64,000 nucleotides of DNA from Physcia stellaris. Taxonomy: Eukaryota; Ascomycota; Lecanoromycetes; Caliciales; Physciaceae. The stretch spans positions 1-64,000 of the forward strand of contig JABSSW010000076.1 in the NCBI GenBank assembly GCA_018902385.1, in the 5' to 3' direction. The position numbers and the translations under genes were made by a program. Below are positions 34,740 to 46,449 of this stretch, piece by piece (positions within the stretch are counted from its first letter, which is position 1; the number at the start of each line of letters is the position of its first letter). Below the pieces are notes generated by a model. That model was not told the origin of the DNA. It did no database searches and saw nothing but the letters and a program-made list of their open reading frames with translations.

Positions 34740-35565
34740 TGTGCCCGTTGATTGACCAATGACGAGCATTGGCCAATCAACGTCGTTCGTTCGCCAATGA
34801 ACAGGTATTGGCCAATAAACGCGTTCATTGGCCAATATTCAGATCATTGGCAAATCAACTCGTTCATTGTCAAATCAACGTGTTTATTATTGCTGCTTTT
34901 ATTCTGCAGAAATCTCGCATACAGACCAAGATCAATAGAGCATGAAAGCTTGCAATCTGCAGCTGTTTTCGTCCCGAATCCTGCAGTCGCTCCCGCCCCG
35001 AATTCTGTAGTCAAGCTCATTGAAGTCTGCTCACTTCAAAACACCAAAAATCCTATCACAACCTCCATATCTAGTCTCATCATCAGCTCACGCTCGGTCG
35101 CCGCAAGCTTTCTGGCCACCGATTGGCTTTATGCTTCGGCTTTGTGCAGCTGTATAGACATGACAGGGACTTCGCTGCAGAGAAAAGGACTCCGCTGCAC
35201 AATATCGACGGAAGGCTCGGCGACGAGGGCTTCGCTGCTGCACAGCATCGGTGGCAAGCCTGTAGGGGGAGAGCTCCGCTGCTGCACAGTATCGGCGGAA
35301 AGCCTGCGAGGGGGTTTCGCTGCACAGTATCGACGGGAGACCTGCGGACCTCCAGCTAGTACGTCAGGTCACAAAAGCAGCATGCGTTGAAACAGCAACA
35401 TTTCCGTGCGTTGGGCAATACACTAGATCGTTTGTCAATGATCTGAATATTGGCCAATCAACGCGTTCATTGATCAATCTCTGTTCATTGAGCAATGAAC
35501 GCGTTGATTGACGAATGAACGTACGTTGATTGGCCAATAAACTTATTGGTGTATGAACGGGCACA
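34740..35565. mobile_element. Foldback/MITE-like element with inverted TTGGCCAAT repeat arrays
   Basis: The outer tips are TGTGCCCGTT (34740-34749) and its reverse complement (35556-35565). Inside each tip lies an array of TTGGCCAATCAACG / CGTTCATTGGCCAAT-like units. The left array (about 34,750-34,880) and the right array (about 35,425-35,555) match in inverted orientation, including a shared block TTGGCCAATATTCAGATCAT (left about 34,829-34,848). A flanking GTTT occurs on both sides and may be a 4-bp target duplication. The interior carries about four 40-bp tandem units (35,167-35,348). Confidence 0.65.
35167..35348 (+). repeat. GC-rich tandem repeat, about 40-bp unit
   Basis: There are four to five diverged copies of a unit built on (C/T)TCCGCTGC(TGC)ACAGTATCG followed by a GGAAGCCTG-like tail. 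The copies keep the GCTGCACA-(A/G)TATCG core. It lies inside the inverted-repeat element. Confidence 0.65.
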
Positions 35566-38446
35566 GTTTTCCTAGCTTTTACGGATTCTCCTGGTCCGTG
35601 ATTTAAGGCAATTCTCTCGAGAAGGGATTCTTGGATTTCATGGGCGACATTCTCGCAACAATATCTCAATGTCCGGGAATTAAAGTGCAAAGAAACCGAT
35701 GCCCACAGCACCTTTAGATTTTCTAGGAAGCCGACTGAGTATCATTGAAAAAGATAAATAAACCACCCAGAGATCCAGTCGCAGCAGCAAGTGGCCGCAC
35801 CTGCGCGAGCAAGAACCCCCCAAGCCGCTCTCAATGACAATGACAGCCTTGACAGGTCCATCTAAATACTAACCAACGCCCTGGTATAGAACAGCGGTAG
35901 AAGCGCGCTGCTCAATATACTCGAAGCTGCGCAACGCCGTTGATTTAATTCCGTACAAACAGCCGAGTTCGGGAGTAACAAATGCATCGGCATCCCAAGT
36001 ACAACGAGGGCCCAGATGCCAGTAACCGTATATTCCTAACCTTCAAACGCTTAGAATCACCCACCCTCTCGAGGCAAAGCCTCGGATTATCCCAGCCCGC
36101 CGACGAATTATTGGTGCCGACCTGTCCGTGTAAATGCAACCCTCGCCATCAACAATATCGCATCCAATCCCGGCAAAAACAAGGATATAAACTTACATCA
36201 TCACAATAGGTGCAATAAGTCCTAGTCAAGACCTTAATAAACTTGGGTCCACTAGGTGAGCCGCATGATGAGTCGTTAGGGATCTCCCTGGCGTTAGGGC
36301 GTCCTGGGTGTTAAGATGTTGAGCCATGTTTCGCAAGGAGTGCAATCGTCCGGGCCGCCGCCTAGCGAGGGCGCGACTGCGGCTGCGAATATGTCGGAGG
36401 CAGGGATGTAGGGCCGGCACTGGTAAAGAAGAGATTCGCTAGTTGGCAGTTGGTATTACAAATACTTTGCTCGCTGGCAGGCTCCCGGCGTTGCTGAGTG
36501 ATGGATTAGTTCTCGTCTCGGCTTGAATGGACGTCGGTCTTGAGGGGCATGTGCGTACTATTGTATTGCCCGTGTTGTAGCCTTCCCGCACGTTCTTGTC
36601 CGGAGAATTTGAGGAGTAGCTGATCTTATCCGTTAGAGAGAAATAACCCACTGAAGAAGTAGTATAAGCAAGTCGAGCAGTGATGTGGTTGGAGTGCCTA
36701 CTAGGATTGAAGGACTAGAGTAGAAGCGAAGAGCGTGTTTAAAGCGAAATTACCCACGAGAAGAGATCTAGACATAATGAAGAGACGACAACGAGCTGAG
36801 GAGAAGCATTAGTAAATGTTTCACTCAATGACAGAGGGCGCCGGCTATTATTATCTATCTGCTGCTATACTGCTATTTGGGTGCCGGCAACATTTCGAAG
36901 CAACAGCCCTAGCTTCTGTTCGCGTCGCTGTAAAGCACATGGTGTGGGACCACGAAAGCAGTCTTGGGATTCCCACGTAACCGTTACCGGATACTCGTAC
37001 ACTGGAAGACAGAGTAGCATGCTTCAGTGGCGGCTCGGAGTTTTCCCATGCCTAACACACAATATTGTACATTCGTCAATGCGTGTGACTTTTCGAACGT
37101 TGTGATCATTGAGAATCTTCTGTAATGCACTTCGTGATTCATCTCTATTTGAGCTAGCAAAGAGCACCCGGAGCTTGGAAGTCCGATTTAGCGTCATGGA
37201 ATTTGTCTTGTGAATAAGTAGGTGTACCATGTCGATTAGACGAGGTTTGATTGTCGATGGTGCGGGTGCACTTAAGGGATGCACCGATTTCAAGTGAGGA
37301 TCCAGATCGTGTTTTTCTTTCCGCAGGATCTATCTGCGCTTCTCTGGTCTTTAGTTGAGCTGGTGTAGATATTTGAAGGTGATCCTACTTTGCTGGCTCT
37401 TGCTCCTACATCGTCTTCTCGGTTGAAGCGACTAGGGGATCCACTTCGGTGTTGTCGACCAATAGCTTTGTCTAAGCTTGATGATGGATGCTCATTCGTG
37501 TTGAACGCCACTGTTACTCCATCTTCTGGCACTTATGGAGCTTCCGAAGAGCCTTGGTATCCCGAGAGAGTTCCTTCAGCGCTACCCAATTGGGCACAAT
37601 CTCCTCGATCGAGCATCTTCTCCTCGAGGTTCTACCTCACGACTTTGGCACATTAGACTGTTTGACAACCTCAGACTTCTTGGGTCTGTCGGCTGGACGA
37701 GGGGGTGTAGCTCGTTGTGCTTCTCTGCTGCTTTGGGGGTCTTGCAGTTTTCAATCGAGAGACTAACCTGCCAATGCCTTGGCTTGGCGTCTTTTGGGGA
37801 ATTGAAACGCTTAGACAAGCCTGCAGTAGACGACTCTAGGTTTTTGGCAGCTCTAGCCTTCGCAGCTTTCTATCGCTAGCCAGAGCTCTGCTATTGCCGG
37901 GCCGGGATTGCTTTAGGCTCGCTAACTTGTGCCATGAGTGGCGTAAATGAGTTAGCGTCAGGATTTACATTAGCGGTATGCATGATATTTTTTGGTTTGA
38001 CGCTATGTATAAATGGGGTGAGATTGCGGCTGCGAAGGGTGGAGAATGTGTAAGGGTTTTGGACTGTCAACGACCGAGTAGAGGAGTTGTTTTATATAGT
38101 AACAGTGATTGAGACAATGGCCTTATTACTTAACGATCATCAGCAATTACAGAGCGTCTTCGATTGTAGCACTTAGACCAACCTAGCAAACCACGTCTTC
38201 GTCCTCGAGAACGATGTGTGATGGGGGCGAACGTATTTTGTGTCATGAAAGACGATGCTATGCTTTGTTAGTCATCTTAAACCACGTACGGATCATTCAA
38301 GGTCCTTCACCTAGCTAGATTGCAAAGGCAGTGATAGTCCTATAGGTAAGTGACTCACGTTGACGCACTCTACGAAGATCTACTTCGAAAGTAGTCCATC
38401 TGATTGTCAAATTTCAGCGAGCGACCAGAGTAATTGACCGTGATTT

Positions 38447-41383
38447 TCATGTGTCTCTCGCGGATCCTCGCGGTGGATGAGACTCTCCTCGCAGCCCTAA
38501 GCTACCTATACGCTGGACGAGATTGCTACCAACGGCATCTACCGCTCCCATCGGCTTCATGAGACTGGGACCGCGTTGAGCCTCTTTCTCGACTCGGAAT
38601 AATCGAATGTTAGTGCCGTTCCAAACACCTACGGTACCCTTCTGAACCACCATTTCCGATGCGAATATGAAACCCCAGAGAAGGGACTCGTACCAGCCAA
38701 GAGATAGAGGGGTCCATTCAAACATATGGATCCGTGGGGCAGATGTATCGATTGTTCGCGGAAGCGATGGTGGCGGAGATGAAGACGATAAAAGAGTAAG
38801 GGTGGTATGTAGAGGGAGAGAAGGCAGCCAGGATTCAATCTGTACGTTCGTCAACATGAATGACCGACAATGCCACCGAATGTCTGTCAATTACCCATTC
38901 TGCTGAAGGCTCAAATCCCATGGTAGGAGACATCAGATTAGTTTGATGGTTGTTCAAGCTCGTCATACTATTTTGACGAGAAAATGAAGGCTGTCCAGCA
39001 GGCATCTTGCCACGAGCTTTCTCAGACATCCCACGTAATTGGGCTGGCAAAGGTTCATCTGCTGAGGAAGCGACGGAAGGTGTTCGCGAATCAGGCCCAG
39101 AAGGCGAGGAGTGAGACGGCGTTGGTAAAATGTCGTGATCCTCCTCCTCATCCGAGTCTTCATCATCGCCAATGGCGAAGGCGCCACCTTCTTCGGGGAC
39201 GTCAGTCAAGGCTGGTGACCGAGTACTTACTGGCGTTCGAGCGCTATCGATAGAGCCATTTCGAGAGGTACGAGTAGGGCTGTTGGAAGAGACTGGTCCT
39301 TCAGCCAAGTCTTTCCTTCGTTGCTTCTGCCGCTCGATCTCTTCTTGACCACTTTTCAGAGTGAAGGAACGCAAAGCTTCAAATCTTTTACGAGACTTGA
39401 AGACCGCTTGGATGAAGGGCTTGTTATCTTTGCATATCGTCAGCTTTGAGAGCTCACAGCTATGATTGAATCAGAAACGACCCACTAGCGTACTGATGCT
39501 CGATAATAGCGTTGATGGACTCAAGGACTGACTGAAGTAAAGTGTGGTTGGTTTCGTTGGCGAGAAGGAAGCTCGGAGCAGACATCGTGATGTATAGGTG
39601 AAGCAGCCTTGTACTTGCTTGTACACTTAGATCTTCCAAGTAAGCAGCCACATTGTTGATAGTGGCCAGGAGAGCAGGGTAAATTGCATCCAGCTTTCCC
39701 TGGCTCGTCGTGATGAGTATATGGATGGTCTACTTTGTCAGCGACGGCCTGAGTCATTCGGGGTGTCAACGTACAATAATGAGGAAGTCTGCATAAGTGC
39801 CATCAAAGTCCGTCAGTCTTATACTGAGAGGCAAGGCATCTTGGCCTTCAAATTTCCGATTGAGGCGTTTTCCCAGCGTTGGCTCAGTTGTCAGGGTCTG
39901 TAATACAAATACACACATTCGAACGACTCCTTGTTTCGAGGCGTCTGTCTTGTACTCCATAGCGTAGAAAAGTACCAGAACCATGAACTCATGACCTTTG
40001 TCAGTATCTATCACAAACGATCGAAATCTTCGATTGCACTGCAGTGTCTCCCAGAATAACATTATCATTTCGGGCGCCCATCTTATCGACCTTTGGCTTC
40101 CAGGTAAATACGAGGAGGTTGCTTGTAGCTTCATATTGTTAGTTTGATAATCCTCAAGAGGGACTGGAAGAAGATGACGAACCGGCTGATTCAACGTTCT
40201 GATCATGCCGTCCACAATGAGTTGGAAATCCTGTAAACGGTGTAATCGACCTAGGAAATGGCGAAAGTAATTCTTGGGCGGTGCTCCTCGGCCATCTTCG
40301 GGTATTGGATATAATATCAACACTAGCAGAAACTGCAGGCAATGAGACACCAGAGCCTGTTTAGGATCTTTGTACACCATGTGATCGTAGGGCATTCGCC
40401 AGGTGGCGGGATTGTACGTCAAAGCCTCAGACCTGTCAGCATGACTTAACAGAGCGCGTGCCGTGGACCAACTGTATTGAGCTGCGAGCAGAGCAACGAC
40501 AGCACGACCTGTTTGTCTGGACAGGTCGTCAAATACGTCACCGCCTTGACGCCCTTTACGGATACGACATCTGTGCAGATTCAGTACCACTACTTTCGAG
40601 GAAGATAGTCACGCACGGGCAGGGAGATAAAGAGCTTCACTTGACAATGTCAGAAGCAATCGCAGGACCTCGGACCTATTGCTTTCAATTTGGCTGCTCG
40701 AATTTATGACCGTATTGCATCCGACACCACTTTGCCATATCGTATACGTGACTTTGGTCTTTGACCGATCGTCTGGAGGGAGGGTGAAGTCGACGTAGAA
40801 AAGCAGATCGACAAGAGTGTCCACCAGCTCCTCGCCCAGCGGTCTTAATTCTTCATATTGCTCTTCTGGCTCTGCCTGTGGAATCCCATCCTGCTGGCCC
40901 TCATCAAACAAGACTTCACCCAGTCCCGCTCGATTTCCTTTTCGGAGCGGTCTCCGTCTCTTCTGCCAAAATAACCTCTCCTTCCATGGCTCTAAGTGGT
41001 CCGCTTCGTAGAGAAACGGGATCACACGTGTGAGAACTCTGATACAATTCAGGGCATGTTTCTCTGGAGCGGCATCAGGGTGTGGGAATGCGCGGTGGTT
41101 CCGAAGCTGGAACAAATGGGAAGTGAGGGTGTGGACAAGTGTCTCGATATTGGCCAACGAGTTATCACGAGCTCTGCGGATGTCGACGGGGGAAAAGAGA
41201 GAGAAGACGTCTTCAGTTGATTCGGGTAGTTCCCAGAACTATCCTTGTCAGCATCAAGCTATCAACAAGCTGCCAAAAGTTGCCTACACCTGTCCAATAG
41301 CGGTCGTCTGATGGGATTTTGGCTGGCTCAGACAGCTTGAAGATACCTTGTTTGAAGACGAGCTTAGAGTCTGAAGCTCCCAT
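38447..41383 (-). CDS. hid1: Hid1 family protein (Golgi/secretory pathway)
   Basis: Seven exons on the minus strand: 41383-41288, 41238-40617, 40570-40473, 40425-39775, 39729-39486, 39427-38895, 38839-38447 (878 residues; introns 45-58 nt; all phases agree). The N-terminus MGASDSKLVFKQGIFKLSE, then YWTGFWELPESTEDVFSLF, is the Hid1 family signature; an N-terminal Gly-2 as here is a possible myristoylation site. Other family blocks are YNPATWRMPYDHMVYKDPKQ, NEWPE-free WAPEMIMLFWETLQCNRRFR, DASKQGVVRMCVF, SFLLANETNHTLLQS, and the C-terminal WTPLSLGWYESLLWGFIFA with GTVGVWNGTNI. An acidic, Ser-rich disordered insert lies in exon 6 (EDSDEEED). HID-1 in animals acts at the trans-Golgi; the fungal role is inferred. 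Confidence 0.9.
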
Positions 41384-41756
41384 GATCAGAATGAATCTAC
41401 GGATAGGTCATCAGAATGCTCTGAAGTGCATGGGGAATTGAGTTGCTGTTTGCTTGCCTCCCGACCAGATGGTCAAAGGCGGAGTATTCGGTCAGCCTTA
41501 ACGTCTTCAAGTTTCATTGGTCCGCAGTACCGCTGACTGCGCTAGTGATACTTCCCGCCCGGAAAGGCTTGCTCTCAGCCCTACCACAAGGCGTATCTTC
41601 ACGTGCTTCGGTCAGGAGGATTCGAGTAATACATCTAGTAATTTATTCTAATGCGCAGACCTTTCTCGAGACAGGCAGGTATGTTAGAAAGGTAAAGATT
41701 TCGAGTGCGTCAAGGGATTCGGAGTTGAGTGGACAAATGAATGGGAAGCCTTTATA
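41384..41756. other. Spacer between pom34 3' end and hid1 5' end
   Basis: The 373 bp between two minus-strand genes must hold the hid1 promoter and the end of the pom34 transcript. No specific site recognised. Confidence 0.4.
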
Positions 41757-42628
41757 TCAAGAATACAGATTCCTACCACCGGGACTTGCTCTTCCTCTTT
41801 CGTATAGCCATTTACTGTTCAAGCCTACACTCGTTCCCCTCCCGGTCGATGGACTTGGCGTGCTTGGTGCACCAAGAACACTCATATCCTTCCCAGCTCC
41901 AGGACCCAATGGCGACGGTGAACCATAACTATGCCGCCTAGAAGTATCACGACCGCCTCCTATCGCTTTCTGCCACAGTGGACTAGGAGATGGCGAGAAA
42001 GGCGAGTCGCTTCCTTGTCTCCCTGACAATGGGCTTCCTCTTCGTGAAGCGGGTGAGCCCGCAGGGCTTCGTGACCGACTACCAGATGAACTGTTACGTG
42101 GTGTAGGAGATCTCGGGTAACGTGGTGGTGTGATGTAGGATGAGATTGCAGTGTTTGGCTGTGGTCCCGGATTTGGATCAAGGCCTAGAGCTGCTCGTTG
42201 CGTTGGGGTCAAGGGTATGTCTGCGAGATTGTCCCTTGATCTCATGGCTGGCGCAACTGCAAACGCAATATTATAGACAAAGAGTAAACCAAGTGAGAGG
42301 CGGGCGTACGGAACATAGCCTTGAGCGCTCTGCGGCACCACCAGGCTGTACCAGCTAGATCTTCCAAAGAGTTAAGAATGCCGACTAGCGCAGGATCAGA
42401 TCCAAATGCTTACTTTGTGTTGACTTGACTACCGACTAGCCATAGTAATATCAAAGCAATTCCATTCCACAATATCTTCCTCACATCCTGATCGCTAAGA
42501 GTACTTGCATTTTGTCTCCGTATTATTTCATCGAATTTGGGATGGCTCCAGTTACCGGGCGATGGAGTCGATACTGGCGTCTGGACGAGTTGAGGTTTTG
42601 GCGTGGAGGGCACGAGAGCGGTTGCCAT
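41757..42628 (-). CDS. pom34: Nucleoporin Pom34-like nuclear pore membrane protein
   Basis: Two exons (42628-42414 and 42354-41757; 270 residues; 59-nt intron). There are two hydrophobic segments, KILWNGIALILLWLVGSQ and ARLSLGLLFVYNIAFAVAP, separated by a short loop, then DIPLTPTQRAALGL. A long Ser/Pro/Arg-rich disordered tail ends KWLYERGRASPGG. This order (paired membrane segments, LT-P-QR--LGL motif, SP-rich tail, KWLYERGR) is what I know from fungal Pom34 proteins, which anchor the nuclear pore ring in the membrane. It is divergent to the AMP-binding gene and in line with hid1. Confidence 0.8.
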
Positions 42629-42974
42629 GAGTCCGAAACGGATAGGTCTGCTACGATAAAGTGAGTACTTGAACGAAGTCGTATCTCGCTAGAGGACATT
42701 AAACTGACCGACGGACAATCGGACAGGCGTTAAATCGAAGGAAAGGATTCGTAGCCTTCTACCTAGGTATAGGAATGGTCTGTTAGTCGAGGCTTCTTGA
42801 GCTTTGTTAGGACGCGTTTTGACTTTGGCCGGCTCCGCGGTCACGGTCCCGGAAAAAGGGCGGGTAGGGCTGACAGAAACGGACTTAGCGTATATCCGAT
42901 ATCATCGAGCCAGAACGATCACAACGACGCGAGCCTGGGATGGGCCATCGGTGTTACTACACTTTTCACGAACC
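42629..42974. promoter_or_regulatory. Divergent promoter region, pom34 / AMP-binding gene
   Basis: The 346 bp between two head-to-head ATGs (42628 minus, 42975 plus) must contain both promoters. The frame is open into the upstream side of the plus gene, but I used the first ATG that precedes the membrane segment. No specific factor site can be assigned. Confidence 0.45.
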
Positions 42975-44747
42975 ATGCCGCCGTCCATTCTCCAACAGCT
43001 TGATTCGCAGCTCGATACTTTGTTCGCTGACTGGAACATCTATACGACACTGATATGTCTTTTACTCGGGGCTTACCTGATCTATCCCCTATTTCTCTAC
43101 ACCGAACCAGATACACACCCAATGCTCCTTGCTCGTCAATCGTCCAACTCGTATGTACGTCAACCAGGGGAATCAGCAATCTATCGCTCCTTAGAGACGC
43201 CTCACGGCTACCCTCTGAAGTCGGGACTAAATGTCAAAGATCCCGGGGCTCCCAAATGGACTGCCGGGCGAGACGGGGACCTCAAAGACATATGGGCCCA
43301 GGTACTTAAGGGTCCTGTGGATCCCGAAGGAAACTCAACTGGGGCTCCTGGCAAGATAGTTGCTGTGCTCGGGAAAGAAGAGGTGATCGAGCATCAGGCA
43401 TTGGAGATCACCAAGGATATCAATTCTTTGGGACAGTATCTAAGGTCACATGGAGCTCATCGGGTAGCCGTCTATCTTCCGAATTCGGTAGCGTTCATTG
43501 TGTCGTTCTTTGGTACGACGAGCTGGACTAGAAGCAATCGTCTTACTAATGGGTCTAATAGCTGCGACTCTTTATGGTGTCACTCCGATTCTATTACCCT
43601 TCGATAATAAAGCCTCGGTCATCGGGAATATTCTCAAAGATACCAATGCGGACTGCGTGATCGCTACCGCAGGCTCCCTACCACTTGATAGCTTGCTGAA
43701 AGGTTACCCACGTTTGAAGCACGTCATATGGGTAGCCGAACGATCAAGTCGACATATGGATTGGAACGAAGTCCCTGAAGGCGTTGGTGGTAAAGCTGAG
43801 ATCGCTGTTTGGCACGAAGTCGTCGAAGAGAAGCGACGCTCTGCCTCTGCTGAGCTACCCTCAAAGACTTCGGACTTCCCAACTCCCAACGTGATCACGG
43901 TATCTATTAGCGCTGAGAAGCACCATGTTGTCGAATTCTCACAAAAGGTGGGCTAGCCGCTTGTTGATCAGACTCGAACAAGACTAACCGTCTCCAGAAC
44001 ATTGTCGCGGCTGTAGCTGCTCAGATATCTGCGCTGCCCCGGTCTCAACGGCTGGGATCTTCGGATGTTCTGATACCACTTACACCTTTGACCGACCAGT
44101 ATCCCCTTGCGGTGACGCTCGCGGCTCTTTATTCGAACTCCTCGGTAGCACTCACGTCTGTGAGTGGCGCGACTGCTGACTATGTAGCTGCCTTTCGAGG
44201 CATAACCCCAACTATTGTGATCGCCTCACCGCAGACGCTGGCAAAAGTACACAGCGAGAAGGCCGCTGCTCCAGGTGGCTTGGTTCAGAAGATAGGTTAT
44301 TGGCGACGTGCCCGATCTCTAGCTGCAGGGAGTATGCCTAAAGTTAGTGGTCTTGCACCCAAGCCTCGACTTATCTACACGTTTAAAGAGGCAAACACTG
44401 GCTCCAAGCCATTGACCTCTAGCCAGCTAGCCGACCTAAGAGTATACACCGGAGCGTACATCATCAACGCTTTGACGGCAGCGGGAGTGGCTGGTGCTAT
44501 TAGTCAGACGAACATGTTCGACTATCGGACCGCTGACAGTACAGATGCTGTGTCGGCAGCTCATTATGGACCCCCGCTCAGCAGTGTCGAGATCAAACTC
44601 GTCGAGACACCCAGCTGCAAGATCACCGAAGAGCAGTTTACCGAGGGGCAGCTTGTTGTAGAGGGGCCTGCAGTGGCTGGTGGGGTTATCACTGTTGATG
44701 GAACGATGAAGATCACGGATGAAAATACGCTTTGCTCTGCTCCATGA
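42975..44747 (+). CDS. Membrane-anchored AMP-binding (acyl-CoA ligase-like) protein, probably catalytically inactive
   Basis: Three exons: 42975-43512, 43562-43947, 43998-44747 (557 residues). A membrane segment at about 22-43 (IYTTLICLLLGAYLIYPLFL) precedes an acyl-CoA-ligase-like fold: SLGQYLRSHGAHRVAVYLPN, AATLYGVTPILLPFD, ADCVIATAG, DVLIPLTPLTDQYPLAVTLA, GITPTIVIASPQTLAKV, RVYTGAYIINALTAAGVAGA, YGPPLSSVEIKLVE and EGQLVVEGPAVAGG. The usual phosphate loop (T/S-SG-TG-PKG) is replaced by SISAEKHHVVEFSQKNIVAA, and the C-terminal lid domain with its catalytic Lys is absent. A role as non-catalytic or unusual ligase is inferred. Ascomycetes carry a similar conserved family. Confidence 0.78.
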
Positions 44748-45090
44748 CGCTCCGATGGTAGATACGAGATTACGAAATTCACGCCAGTATCATTTGTCAG
44801 ATGTTGATCTGTAGATTTGTAAGTAATTACATAACGACGCAAGAGCAGTATAGACTGGGTTACCAAAACAAGCGAGTCAATGATAGCCCGAACAGTGATA
44901 CACAATTCATATGAGTGTTGCCACAACACAATGAAAGAGTATGTGGTTTCATTGAGATAGTTGTTTAGGTACGTGTCTAGGCCTGGCGCGAGGTAAGGTT
45001 GCCTGAACCTGCTGCCTTGATGTTGACTACCCATGGAGTATTATTTGTGTGAGGGGTCATGTCTCACTCGTACACCGTTTGCTACACATC

Positions 45091-46329
45091 ATGACAAAGA
45101 CTTCAACACACTACCCCTCACCATACAGATCAGATAAATATGATCCCAAAGTACCGAATCCAAACAGTAGTATGGCCATGCTCCTCAACCTCCCAGGCGA
45201 AATCCGAAACCACATCTACCGATACACCCTCGTCAGCGCCAAGCCATTCATCGTCAAACTGCAATTCTTCCCCAAAGACACTGCACTCTTCCGCGTGAAT
45301 AGGCAGGTTTACGCAGAGGCGTCGACGATCTTCTACCATGAGAATGTCTTCCATTTCCCGCAGTCGCTGTTTGATGGCGAGCCGGTGCTGGAGAAATTGG
45401 AGTATTTCATCCGTTTGCCGAGATGGCGGTTGGCAACTCTCAAGAACTTCAAGTTGGACTTTCCAGTATGTGAAATTGCCTATTATTAAGCTAGTTCATC
45501 TGTTTCTCGCCCAGGGCATACTTGAGCGCAGCCTGGAAGTGAAAGCATAAAGCCCTAGTAGCTCGCCCCAGAAGTACAGATCATTGAGAATGAGCCTAAC
45601 TCTCAAGTCGACATCCCCGCAAATCCACTTAGGTCCACTGCTCAATTCTGTCCTGGACGCACGCACCAGTACTCCCTCCCATCGCTGACACGTCAATGGA
45701 CAGGTGTACCGCACATTCGACGACCTGAAAATCGAGCACGACGTCCTCCGCAACACCAGGCAAATCGCCGACTTCATCCTCAACCACTGCAGCCCTGGTC
45801 TAAAGGTCCTGGTCGACTTCGGCGTCGCTACCTTCTTCGACGACGCTCGGTTGCAGCCCACAGACTACTGGCACCTAATCTACCCCTGGTTCGAGGTCCA
45901 GCGGAAGATCCTCGCCGAACAGGGGGAATTCGAGGTGATCGCGCGGATACATCCGCAGCATCTGAATGAGTGGCCGAAGATATTGGTAAGTGAGCCTTCT
46001 GCTTCTTTTGTTTGTGGTGGGATGGGCCTCATTTGCACGGAGATGAAGAGAAGTGATTGACTAGAAGATAGGAGAAATACTTCGAGGATCGGTGGTTTAT
46101 AGTAGCCAATGTGCTTCAAGAGACGGTACGGCAGCGGCCTTCTCGGCGGTTGCACTCTGCCTTGGTGTTCAGTGATGGGCTTCATGCGTGTGGACTTCGT
46201 GATAAGTACGATGAGGTGTTTGATATTGAGACTTTCATGTACACCTTATCGATTCGGCGTGGTTGGTATTCAGCCAAAGCGGGAAGTGATCCCAAGATCG
46301 TTCAGTCTAGCGAGCAGTTGGTCCGATAG
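45091..46329 (+). CDS. 2EXR/F-box-like domain protein
   Basis: Proposed exons: 45091-45465, 45704-45985, 46072-46329 (304 residues). LLNLPGEIRNHIYRYTLVSA, then TALFRVNRQVYAEASTIFYHENVFHF, is the LP-EIRN-IY start shared by fungal 2EXR and F-box-like proteins. The rest is a globular tail (FDDLKIEHDVLRNTRQIADFIL...). The first intron is 238 nt, long for this window. It may hide a small middle exon (for instance around 45,590-45,670), so that junction is tentative, whereas the second intron (86 nt) is clear. The ATG at 45091 is the first in frame. The function is unknown. Confidence 0.65.
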
Positions 46330-46449
46330 AGACAGGAAAGAGTTGCTTAAAGTCAAGTTTTGTTTGGTCGGATGGAAGTACCATTCATGTCGCACCAGAC
46401 GGGGCCAAGGATATGTGATCCAGGATAGGGAGTTGTCCATAGCCAATAC

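Larger units (their letters stand above)
34306..38446. other. Long gene-free, repeat-bearing region
   Basis: Only the repeat element at 34,740-35,565 is clear. Overlapping open frames near 37,290-37,880 on both strands (up to 114 codons) have no recognised domain and no convincing splice structure. They may be decayed coding sequence. Purine-rich low-complexity sequence lies at 34,320-34,500. Confidence 0.4.

Noticed and set aside
35083-35390. Overlapping Ser/Arg-rich frames on both strands
   Set aside because: They arise from the 40-bp GC-rich tandem repeat and are not genes.
35890-35960. tRNA-like stretch (AGCGGTAGAAGCGCGCTGCTC)
   Set aside because: It superficially resembles a D-arm, but no T-arm or acceptor stem could be paired.
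37290-37880. Possible coding segment on either strand
   Set aside because: Several frames are open but none matches a known family or has convincing splice sites; only noted as possible decayed sequence.
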